Shown: positions 1 to 10,500 of the stretch, one piece after another
How positions within the stretch are numbered: the stretch's first letter is position 1
How the letters are laid out: each line of letters begins with the position of its first letter
Origin: Mimachlamys varia
Lineage: Eukaryota; Mollusca; Bivalvia; Pectinida; Pectinidae
DNA length: 64,000 nucleotides
Assembly: GCA_947623455.1 (NCBI GenBank)
Contig: OX392534.1
Location: 10,426,001-10,490,000, forward strand
Direction: 5' to 3'
Translations under genes and position numbers: made by a program
Notes under the pieces: generated by a model
Told to the model about the DNA's origin: nothing
Database searches by the model: none
Seen by the model: only the letters and a program-made list of their open reading frames with translations

Positions 1-346
1 TATACATTAAAGATGAGAGAATTTCAAAATAATATACACGTACAAACACTCCCGTCGCCCGACGATATATCTTGACAGGATATATCTCAGAAGTATATAT
101 GGAAGTACCATACAGCAATACCTGCATCATTCATAAATGTTATATATGTTAGCATGACAGCTGTGCTGATCCAGGATGTGGCCGAACACTTATCTATAAT
201 TCTCGAAGATTAATGTACATGTTGTTTCAAGATCAGAGCTGTCCCCGGTAGGCGCCCCAAAAGGGTGCGCCAAACAACTAGTTATACAATTACATGTATA
301 TCAAGAGTGATAGCTAATTTCGGAAGTCACTAAAATGATGAGCCCT

Positions 347-556
347 ACAACTAGTTCCAGTAAAACAGTACAATAACAGGGGGCACACTACAACTAGTTC
401 TGGTAAAACAGTACAATAACAGGGAGCGCACTACAACTACTTCCGGTAAAACAGTACAATAACAGGGGGCACTACAACTAGTTCCGGTAAAACAGTACAA
501 TAACAGGGGGCACTACAACTAGTTCCGGTAAAACAGTACAATAAGAAGGGGCGCAC
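347..556. repeat. tandem array, ~43-bp unit
   Basis: About five head-to-tail copies of a unit built on 'ctacaactagttccggtaaa' followed by 'acagtacaataacagggggc'. Diverged single units recur at 1726-1790, 2341-2440 and 2500-2640. The whole 340-2650 interval therefore looks like one old array later split by insertions. Confidence 0.85.
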
Positions 557-559
557 TAC

Positions 560-1220
560 ACTGAGGTTCGCTGAAGTATCCCATTACCTACAAATGTGTG
601 CGGTCATTCTGTAGGGACAGCAAATGAAAAACTTTGATGTCATCTCGTGATCGGCAATCGTCAATGGTATCGGCTGGTATCATCCTACAATGTTGAAATC
701 AAGGCCTAGGGGAGCTGCTGAGTTGACAAAAACACAACTTTACCCAAGATTTGTTAGCTTACACAAGTCAATAAACATTGGCTTCCGCATACGTATATCG
801 ATCCATCTGGTCTATTAACTAGTTCAAGTTTCAATTTCAGATATTTTACAAGATGGCAATTTTATTTTCGTTCGCATGGTCGCAAATCAGTTCTCTGCAA
901 AAGTAGCTGATCTTTTTTATGTAGACTACCAGGTCTAACCCCGAAGCATTGCATGGGGACATTTGGATAAAATATAGATCTTGATCGAATGGTTTCACAT
1001 TTAAATTAAATTGGCGTTTAATTTTTGCCTTGTTTTTTATGTTGCATATCATTTCAATACATGAAAAGTATGTGAACAGTACGATAAGGAGATAATATTG
1101 GAATTATAGTTGACAAAAACTAATACATGTATAGATAAGTTAATTCGTGTATATTAGTAGCAAATGGAACAAAAAGTAGCAATCATACAATGTATCAAAT
1201 AGGTCATACATCGCTGTAAC
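560..1220. other. no gene seen
   Basis: AT-rich sequence between the 43-bp array and the transposase remnant. Only short open frames of ordinary composition occur and no splice-bounded coding island was found. It may be the non-coding part of the decayed DNA transposon whose end is at 1227-1430. Confidence 0.5.
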
Positions 1221-1226
1221 AGAGGC

Positions 1227-1430
1227 GTGCCAGGACAATTTAGGTCGTCCAGTGTTTATGCTCGGAGACGTTGTTGCAGTATACATCATAACCATGCAGA
1301 CAGAGTGTTGCGTCAGTATTTTACAATGTTGGGCGTAGATTTCTCCCTATATATTCGTACAAATTTTAATCCGGTAGAAAACTGTTTTTCTAAAATAAAA
1401 AAAAAAGATTTTCACCCGAGGAAGGTTTAA
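1227..1430 (+). pseudogene. DDE-superfamily transposase C-terminal remnant
   Basis: The translation contains a SIHHNHADRVLRQ-like segment (aspartate/asparagine strand region of DDE endonucleases), then a GVDF strand and a NPVENCFSKIKK segment. The last matches the 'D.NPIE..FS.IK' signature around the third catalytic acidic residue of Tc1/IS630-like DDE_3 transposases. The frame is broken upstream: the residues expected before HHNHA sit in another frame, and the usual PPYSPD motif is degraded. This is a dead fragment. Family placement is by motif memory; an ISL2EU or other DDE_3 lineage is possible. Confidence 0.6.
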
Positions 1431-1796
1431 TGACTTAGCCGTTATAAACATACCTAAAACTAACCATTGTAAAAATTATTGGTGAAATTTACCGGTACTC
1501 AGGATACTTCTGGAAAGTGTAAACCCGCAACATGAGTATGGTGTTTGGAATTTGGACAGCTGGTACATGCTCACTCCGCCCCGCCCTCGGTTAAATTGAC
1601 ACTGTTTGTGAATTGATAAACAAGCACACAATTTGTGAAATCAATTCACGTGACTGATGATTTGAATGATCAGAAAGGCATATTCGGTACTAAGCGCACA
1701 CCAGTGAACAACCACAATGATCAGCTCTACAACTACTTCCGGTAAAACATTACATTAACAGGGGGCGCACCACAACTATGTAGTTCCGGTCAAACA

Positions 1797-2341
1797 CATC
1801 CTCGATATCCAGGGGTTACGATCACCTATGTAATCTACACCCCTGGAATATATCATGGCAAAATTGAAAGCTCCCGGGTCTGCCACCTAGCGGTCGGTGT
1901 GCGTTGTGTCCCTTTGAATCACGTAATCACCGACCAATCAAAATTGCGTGTAACAAAACGGCTTCTGCAATGAATGTAAACAAGGAAGAACATCTCATTC
2001 GGTTGATCTATGAAAAATTCAAGCTTGATCAAATTAGACAGCATCAGGAAACGGCGATCGACGCACTGAGTCCTTGCCGTAAATGGTGTCGTTGAAGATT
2101 GTTCTTCTCTGTTTTACTGATAAAGATCCATGACACAGTCGACACTGTGCCATGTTTGTTTACATTTTTTTCTGTCCCATTAGTAGAGCGCGTGATCAAA
2201 TGTAAGGTGCGCTCTGATTGGACGCAGCCAGACCTAGCTGCATCCAATGAAAATTCTCGTCGCGGGGTTTACGAAATGTGGTCTATATATGCCAAGGGTG
2301 AAGATGAGTATGCGGATCGTAACCCTTGGCTAGCGAAGATG
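1797..2341 (+). mobile_element. 545-bp TIR element with 9-bp TSD (Mutator-like, non-autonomous)
   Basis: The terminal inverted repeats are about 27 bp: the left end reads catcctcgatatccaggggt and the right end reverse-complements to a close copy ending in ggttacgatc. The element is flanked by identical 9-bp direct repeats ggtcaaaca (1788-1796 and 2342-2350), and the host sequence around them is a unit of the 43-bp array, so the empty site can be read directly. A 9-bp duplication fits Mutator-like elements; 8 bp (hAT, P, Merlin) cannot be excluded. It carries no transposase. A helicase-like fragment lies inside. Confidence 0.8.
1904..2095 (+). pseudogene. RecQ-helicase-like fragment inside TIR element
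   Basis: A 63-codon open frame. From about codon 24 it reads MNVNKEEHLIRLIYEKFKLD and then QIRQHQETAIDAL, which resembles the start of RecQ-family helicases (the 'F.YE.FRPGQ.EAI..L' Q-motif region just before the Walker A loop). The frame stops before the expected Walker A motif, so no ATPase core is present. Best read as a captured or decayed 5' fragment of a RecQ-like gene carried by the surrounding element. Similarity is by eye. Confidence 0.5.
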
Positions 2342-2650
2342 GGTCAAACAGTACAATAACAGGAGACGTAATACAAATAGGTCCGGGAAAACATGTGCAG
2401 TTATTCGATGTGCCCTTCAACTAGTTCCGGTAAAGTGTGTTCCGGTTACATATGGACATAAGTATAGTGCAGCATATTGCTAGTTTTTGTACAATAACAG
2501 GGTGTGCCTCACGGATACAGAACCGGTAATGCATGTACAATTTTAGTGCGACCTACAAATACTTCCCGTAAAACCTGTACAGTTTCAGAGTGCGCCATTA
2601 ACTGGTCCCGGTAAGGGATGTTACAGCGCCCGGCCCATAGTATTGCGATA
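2341..2650. repeat. degenerate units of the 43-bp repeat
   Basis: Scattered pieces of the upstream array ('ctagttccggtaaa', 'acagtacaataacagg', 'aatacttcccgtaaaacc') appear with increasing divergence. This continues the array beyond the 545-bp insertion. No gene seen. Confidence 0.6.
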
Positions 2651-2785
2651 AAACAAGTAAGAGAGTGCCTATCAAACTATGTAGGGAGCGACAAACAAGA
2701 TGTTTCGGTAAGAAATGTAAGGGAGCATGTACACCTTATATTTGATTCCGGTTAGGGATGGTCTTTAAACTAGTTTCTATCAAAG

Positions 2786-3390
2786 TGACCTGAGAATTTG
2801 TTACATCTAGTTTTGGACCTAAAAAAGGGTGTTTAGAGTAATTTTACACATTGGGGGGGGGGGGGGGGTGGGTTAAGTTCAATTTTCGATAAAAATCACT
2901 GCACGTCACTGCACGCGGAGGCGTTACGCTGTCATGGGATGGCGGACTTCCTTTAAATTTAGGCATCCAATGACAGCAAAAGACCAGCACGCGGGGTGAC
3001 GTCAACCTCAATGAATATGTAAAGAGTGGCCGGCAAGCTGACGAAAACTTTCAGGCACGGAAATTTTGCGTGTTGTTGGAGGAAATTGAGATTATTTCTG
3101 CGTAAGGAGGATAAATTTGACTTGCATTTAGGAGGTTTGTTAAATAAAAATTATCCATCTTTCCAAAGGTACCAAGCGTTTTTTCGTACCTCAACTAGAA
3201 ATGTGATTTTTGATGCAAAAAAGGGAGGTGGGGTTGATTTTTCGACCTGGAAAGCTATCCACCCTTTAGCTTTTATGACCATTGAGGGAGTATTTTTATC
3301 GAAAATTGATCTTAACCCCCCAAATGTGTAAAGTTACTCTAAACGCTTTATTTTAGGCCCAAAACTAGCTGTAACAAATTCTCAGGTCCC
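2786..3390. mobile_element. ~600-bp foldback/TIR element with ~100-bp inverted repeats
   Basis: The left arm (2786-2900, from gacctgagaatttgttaca through the poly-G tract to the tcgataaaaa segment) is inverted at 3286-3389 (tcgaaaattgatcttaa ... aacaaattctcaggtcc) with about 85-90% identity by eye. A run of about 17 G occurs in the left arm only. The structure is a MITE or non-autonomous DNA transposon. A clear target duplication was not identified. Confidence 0.75.
3026..3331 (+). other. open frame spanning element core and right arm
   Basis: 101 codons without interruption inside the foldback element, starting from a non-ATG codon and ending in the right inverted arm. Its composition includes many Lys, Phe and Arg, and no transposase motif is visible. 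It may be chance openness or the remnant of a captured sequence. Low coding confidence. Confidence 0.2.
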
Positions 3391-3399
3391 TATGGTTTC

Positions 3400-3890
3400 T
3401 ATAAGATATATCAAGGCGCACATCAAAGTAGTTCCGTTAGAAATCAGAATACAAAACACTCTATTTAATATTATTTATAATAAGAATTGAAAGGACGCAC
3501 TTGACACTTATATAATATTATATTAATTAGCTGCGGTAAGAAATACGAGAACAAGAGAAAGAATGCACCGTCTAAAATTATTTCCGGTAAATTTCCAAAA
3601 GGAAATATCGTTATGCACCTAAACAGCTTTTGAATAAAACGATCTTGTAATATTCTACCTCGTTATTCTAAGTCAATCAAAATCATTTGCCATCGATAAA
3701 CATTGCTCTTAAACTTATTGTTTACTCAAATCAAATTGTTAAGATTTGAACCAAAAATAAATAAGTTGTCCAATCAAGAGGCAGATCCTCAAAGTTAATA
3801 AAACATATCACCCACTTGAGCGATCTATCTAACGGTAAACTAGCTACATGTATATCGTGAAGCCAAATTATGAGATATATTTGGAAGGAA
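3400..3890. other. no gene seen
   Basis: AT-rich sequence with only short frames and a few 'ttccggtaa' traces that could be remnants of the upstream array. Confidence 0.5.
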
Positions 3891-4039
3891 GTTAGGGCAA
3901 CGGTGATGATGGAGGAGATACAAAATGTACATCATGTACGAGAGAGGGGGGGGGGGAGTACATATTTCTATATGTACGTGACATGTACAATATAAATTCG
4001 TGGTCCTTTTGATATTTGAACATGTTTAGAACTATATAC

Positions 4040-4194
4040 CACTGAGTGATGGTGAATACAGCACAGTGATACATTATAGTGTTGTAGCAGTAATCAGCAG
4101 AGGATGAAGATCCGGCCTGTGTCTGTACCAGCGGGACTGCTCCCCCACACTCGGGACACAGCTGCTGTACCACATTAAATCGCATCATCTTCAT
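4040..4194 (-). CDS. possible first exon of an unrecognised minus-strand gene
   Basis: Reading leftward from an ATG at 4194, about 52 codons have a coding-like composition. They include a Cys-pair segment (LCPECGG), a Ser-rich stretch and a hydrophobic run, up to a possible donor (gtatat) near 4040. It lies head-to-head with the plus-strand exon at 4467, so the 4195-4466 interval could be a bidirectional promoter. The family is not recognised and no downstream exons were found. It may be a fragment. Confidence 0.25.
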
Positions 4195-4466
4195 CCTAAC
4201 AGGTTACAGGCGATTTTCTGTAGTCCTGATTTTCAGATATTAAAAATCTCTCTCGCGAGAGTACAATCCGCGAGGATAGAAACCAGTTTGCGAACTTTAT
4301 TGGTTGCCGGTTTTAACGCGTGCATGTAGATAACGACTCGGTGTCAGGTTACATCTCGGTAAAACCCGTTCTTCCTACTGCCACCGTCCAGCGCATTCCG
4401 CTCCTCTCACACACTGGGTACCCCTCCAGACGGAGTTTACTTTGGAGAGAATTCGTCAAAGTTAAA

Positions 4467-4526
4467 ATGAAATTGTCGGTGCTGTCGTGTGTGATATGTG
4501 TGCTTGGAAGTTTTGTTTCTGTAAAG
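4467..4526 (+). CDS. iGluR exon 1 (signal peptide), tentative
   Basis: ATG followed by 19 codons with a Lys, then a hydrophobic core (LSVLSCVICVLGSFVSV) and donor AAG|gttcgt. It ends in phase 0, which matches the exon at 19118. The joined sequence ...VSVK-AQG puts Val at -3 and Ala at -1 of a signal-peptidase site. The assignment to this gene rather than to another gene is inference. An alternative donor 'gtaaag' lies 6 bp earlier. Confidence 0.5.
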
Positions 4527-7500
4527 GTTCGTATATTTTTTTAATGATAACACATCCAGGGAGATGAGCACTTTTGTTTACCTCTCTTTGTTTGTATTGG
4601 TGCGCACTAGTTAAATTTGTATATGTGTATGTGTTTATTTGCCGCGGTGTACACATAGATCATATACTTGTTTATTGGTGTAGTTTTAATTTAGTGTACT
4701 TTGTATGTATATAGTAACATGAAGTGTATCTCTATGGGTACGTCACAGATCCCAATTTCTGATTTTGTGTTTACGTACGTATTGAAAAAATAAACACAAA
4801 TTCACTAGCGCTTTCACTGGTAAGATCTTCAGGTGAAAGAATTATTACGTATATACGAGTTTAATAAGCTGGCAATTGTTTATATATAATGAATATGTAA
4901 GTTATGTGGACTACAGATACTACTATTTCCAGCGATACGTATTTCACGAATTTGACAGAATACCAATTTTACACGAGTTCTGAGCACGAGCTGAAATAAT
5001 GACGTTAGTCTGCCATACTCGTGAACAAATTTATGATATCCAACGTTAAAACTTTCTTTTTTGTTTTATTATCTATAATACAGTACTATCAAAAGTAACA
5101 GACGAAATGTTCTGTAAATGGTGTAGGGATAAGTAGCGTAAGATTTGACGTCATGTTTTTGTGACGTCACGCTTAACAAAAAACTTCGGTAAAAGCTATT
5201 GTTTGAAACGGTTCACCTACAGAGATGTTTTTCTATTCCACAGTATGCTACAGTAACTTGATTTGTGTATGTACCAACAATGTACCACCCAGTTAGTCTA
5301 TCTTTTTAACGGTTAAAAACAGTAAATAGAAAGCATTATTTTGATTGGTCAATATTAAATCGGTACGATGTCATGTACTGTAGACTAGTAATCAATGAGC
5401 TTCTCTCAGTTGAAAAAAAACTAAATCACCGGTTCCTTGCCCAGACGGCATTCGTATTGCCTATGAATGCCGACTGAAATAATTCAAGCACTTATTTATA
5501 CTATTTTGGGAATCTCACAGAGAAAATAATTACTCTAATATTGTTCAACATTTAGTTCAAATAATATATATATATATCGTATAATTATGCTTGTTTAACC
5601 TTCTTTCCAGAGAGGGTCAGCTAGTTCATGATGTCATAATCATTATAACGATTTATACTATTGGCTCGTGGCATTCATAGCCTTTGTGACTGCCATCTGA
5701 ATGTAGTGGCAAGGTCATATGACAGTATATTTTAATTGCAGCATTACATTTACACTTTATGCAATTTTCTCCGGTAGAACTGTAACACATATACATGTAT
5801 GTAAATATTGTAAATATGTTAACTTAATGTTTGTGACAGATTTTAATTATGTGCACTCGTTCGTTTAGTCTTAAAGTATTGTTGTATGCATGTTTCGCTT
5901 GTTTAAATTATATTGTTTGCACTCATTCAGGTGCGTATATTTATCAATATTTAGCAGAGTCGCCATTCTATACGTAGATACAAAAATGTAGCTATATTTT
6001 ACTGAAATATATATATTTTTTACAGTAACCGCGGTGTACATTTTTTCATAAACCTCTTACTTAAAAACACAAAGGAGCACTGTGCGATGTATCCTGATCG
6101 GCGTCCCTCTCTTCACTGTGTACTTGAGCGTCACGCTGTACTGGGGAGGGGTCATTCTGTACCAGATGACTCCCCGTTATCAGTCCTACCAAGCCCTCCC
6201 GGCATACCGTGTCCCCCACGCTCTCCCCAGGTCCGATAACGACGTATCATCTGTCTACAGGTCACTTTCCTTACAACAAACCAGATCGACATTCATTACC
6301 ACGCGCAGCAGCCAAACTTGATTAATTTATATATGAGGTTTATAAAAGAACGTTTTAATGATAAGAATACATCCCTTTAGTAAAAATAAAACAATTAACC
6401 GACAAACTTCAGTTCATATTTTCTTCTCTCCCAACAAAACACGCCGAAATGTGAGTTGTATATATAATTTAGTATTACCTTGTGAAAATCAAAGTTACGA
6501 TTCGTCCAATTAAATCCAGGAAGTTTCTGATTCGTTGAATACATGCGTTTGGTATCTCTGCTAGCACGACTCATTTAATTTGATTGTACATGAAAACGCT
6601 AAAATGCTCCTTAAATAAATTTTAATTTGTACACGTTTATTGAAATGGGCGTGCCTTAGCTGATGCCAATTCCAGTCTACCGCGCTTATCGTCCTTTGGC
6701 ATGTTGTGAGTAATGGCGTAGGTTTGTCGAGAATGACCCAATGAACTTTCGACAGACGTCATCATAGCTACTAGCTCGCTTAACAGTGGAATTGTGTCCA
6801 TATCAACACTTCCTGGTATTTGCTAATTGTTAGATATATAACGTTTTCAAAGAAACATTGTAAGTATTTTCACAATAACACCACCGACGGGTTTGATAGA
6901 AAGAAAGTATCAGAGCAGTCTCCCTCCAATCTGCATGCCTTATTTCCGAAATTCAAGCATCCTATCATTTAAGGACGTGGCATTCTGTGTGTTGTGTACG
7001 CGGGCAAGTGTGTATCTGTGCTGGAGACGGTATGTTGGTGTATGTGTGTCCCTGTGCTGGAGACAGGGTATGTTGGTGTATCTGTGCTGGAGACAGAGTA
7101 TGTTGGTGTATCTGTGCTGGAAACATATTATATTGGTTATTTGTGCTGGAGACAGGGCATGTTGATGCATCTGTGCTGGAGACATAGTGGGTTGGGGTAT
7201 TTGTGCCGGAGACAGGGTATGTTGGTGTATCTGTGCTGGAGACAGGGTATGTTGGTGTATCTGTGCTGGAGAAGGTTATGTTGGTGTATTTGTGCTGGAG
7301 ACAGGGTATGTGTGCATCTACGCTGGGGAAAGGGTATGTTTTTGTATATGTGTACCTGTGCTGGAGAAAGGGTATGTTTGTGTATGTTTGTATCTATGCT
7401 GGGGACATGGTATATTGGCGCACGTGTGTATCTGTGCTGGAGACACGGTATGTAGGTGTATGTGTGTACCTCTGCTGTAGACCGGGTATGATGGCGTATC

Positions 7501-10500
7501 AATACTGGAGAAAGGGTATGTTTGTGTTTCTGTTCTGGAGACCGGGTATGTTGGTGTATCTGTGGTGGAGACAGATTATGTAGGTTATTTGTGCTGGAGA
7601 CAGGATATGTTGGGGTATTTGTGCTGGAGACAGGATATGTTGGTGTATCTGCGCTGGAGACAGGGTATGCTGGGTATGTGTGTATCTGTGCTAGAGACAA
7701 GGTATGTTTGTATATGTGTGTATCTGTGCTGGAGAAAGGGTCTGTAGGTAATGATTTATGAACTTCTAACAGTTTTTTAATTCCTTGGTCAGATTTGTAC
7801 ATTTACGGGTATATATAAATTAAATCTTCTGAGATTTACAGTTTATAGGTATAATTTAATTTTAGCTATTGTAACTGTGAAGTTTTTAACAAGTGATTAG
7901 TATTATGATTAGTGTACATATTTCATTAATTAGGATGGCTTTTATCTGTAGTCTTCTAAGTAAGGTAAGTGTGTTCATATGGTCAGTTTGGTGGTTTACT
8001 ATTTGCTTTAGCTGTTAAATTAAGGGTCAGTTAGAGAGATGGTATCACAATTAATAGCTTTCTTAATGTGATCTGCAAACTTGAGCGGCTATCGGCTATC
8101 GCGTTCCCGGCTTCAGTAGAGTTTGATACTAGCTGAGGGACTGGTGTATTAATAGGTATGAAGTCATTTAGGGATCTGGTTTATAAATAGCTAGAAGGTC
8201 AATCTGAGGACTTGTGTATAAATAGCTATGAAGTCATTTAGGGATCTGGTTTATATATAGCTAGAAGGTCAATTTGAGGACTTGTGTATTAATAGGTATG
8301 AAGTCATTTAGGGATCTGGTTTATAAATAGCTAGAAGGTCAATCTGAGGACTTGTGTATAAATAGCTATGAAGTCATTTTAGGGATCTGGTTTATAAATA
8401 GCTAGAAGGTCATTTTGGGGACTGGAGTATAAATAGGTATGAAGTCATTCTAAGGGTTTGTTTATATATAGCCTTGAGGTCATCCTGAGGGTACAGTGTA
8501 TAAATAGGTATGTGGTCATTCTCAGGGAGTTAAGGTATATTTAGTAAATGATGTCATTAGCTATATTTAGTTAGTTGAAGTATATTTAGCATATGATGTC
8601 AGTATCTTAAAATAGTGCTGCCTATATAAAGGGCTGTTCCTGAGTTAGTTATGATATGAAGTGAGGGAGTTAGTTTCTATATGGAGTCGGGGGAGTCGGT
8701 TGGTTATTTGAAGTGAAGTTGAGAGTGGAGTTGTTATTTGAAGTGAAGTTGGGAGTGGAGGTTTTAGTTGTAGTTTTGAGTCGAGTAGAGTTTGAGTTGG
8801 AGAGCTTTGAGAGACTTGCGAGGAGTCTATAGATATATAGTTAGAATAATTGTAGTAGACTTTAGTTATTTCGTTCCGTTATAGACATTTAAGTTTTGAA
8901 CAGTGCATTCGGACCTAATATAATCAAATTGTTGTTAATCCTAGAAAGTACATCAGCCTACTTTCCTTGGATTTATATCTTTACCAAGTTTTGTTTATTC
9001 CTCCTGGAGAACACTTTCAGATAAATATTCACCGGAATTTGTGATACATTCTTTCGTCTATTCATATTAATAAAACTTTAGCTAACTTTATGAAATTGAG
9101 TATGTTGTGTTTTTATCAAGTGAGTCTATCAGACAAATCAAACAATTACAGTGTTATAGTGAGATGGTGTCGGAAGTGTAGTAACGTGACAAATTGGTGT
9201 CAGAAGTGGGATCTAAACTTTAACACGTGCAAAATCTAGTGGGATTTTAAAAGAATCAAAAAGGACTCCAGACAGAACGATACAGAACCGTGTTTGTGCA
9301 AGATGGATACCAATACAATGGTATGGATTGTGTGCCTTCTTGTAAGTGTTCAAAAGTCGGTAGTTTGTGAAGACGCAGATAACAGTATTGCGACATACTT
9401 TGAATGCTATTCAGATACATTCGAAATGGGTCCAATGGAGACAGTTTGTTGTGTTGCTAAACAATTTTGTACTTCACGTATATTGGAACTGTGGGACCCA
9501 GGAATTTAATTAGCCTTAATATGGACTGTCTACCGGTAACCGAAGGAAATGTGATTGTTGGTACAGATGTCAAGACCTTAAGTAATGTTTGTGGAACAGT
9601 GATTGTTAACTTGTACAAAACGATAGTTTGGTATACCGTTAAGTTTCTGGGAAACTTACGGATTGTGAGTACCGAAATGGCGTCCTGATTGTAGATAGAT
9701 ATGTGTATTGTCGAAGGTTTCAAAATGGAGCATCACCCAGGATTGACATACTTTCTGAGGACTGATAGTATTAATCTGGATGGGTTGGATGATTTTGACG
9801 ACACGAGGGAGATATCTACCTGATCAAGGGATTTCGAGAAAACTGTGGATTTAACGGCTCGTTTTGCAGCATATAGTGGAATAGTAAATGAACAATCTTG
9901 TGTTAACTATGGGAAATGTTAACATAAGTATCGGCGGTTCACGTAGGCGATGTGTTCATTCACTAGATATAGTCGGAATAGGATGGAGAAAAGTCAATCA
10001 AGTACTCGGGAGGACTTGGGGTAGTTTAGAGACTTCTACAGAGAGTTGGGTAGGATAGGTAAAACAGTGAAGAATATGATATAGTGTTTGTAAAGTGAAT
10101 TGTTCTGGTATTATAATGAGTCGTAAAGCCATGTTTGACTCAAGTGATTTAATGGTGTACCTATGAAAGTTATTACTAAAGCAGTAATGGAGCAACATTG
10201 AATGAAGTGATGTCTAGAACTGGTCAAAAATTAAGTTTTACTTTTCCGGAGATTAATTGTATAAGTGTGGGAATGTTTATTGGCCTAATGATTGCCTAAT
10301 GTTTTTAGAGACAGTAATAGAGTTTCTGGAGTTCTGCTATACGACAAAGAATAGAAGATAGAATGTAAAGAGCCAACAAAGAAATCTTGTGTGGAGGGGT
10401 GCAAGAACACGTAAACAACCTGATTGATTAGGCATCAGAGGAACATAGACAGAGAATATGTGACGTTTCGTTTGTTTTGTTTGCATATGTGTTGAAAACA

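Larger units (their letters stand above)
7876..9191 (+). repeat. 5' LTR (1,316 bp)
   Basis: Identical to 12858-14172 except for one extra A in 'gctgttaaatt' and G versus A near the end (gtgaca / gtaaca). It contains an internal ~62-bp repeat (8135-8530), a TATA-like box and an AATAAA signal. That gives a rough U3-R-U5 layout, with transcription probably starting near 8650 and polyadenylation near 9090. Confidence 0.93.

Noticed and set aside
7137..7802. 221-codon minus ORF
   Set aside because: Translation of the 30-bp minisatellite; His/Thr/Gln repeats with no domain.
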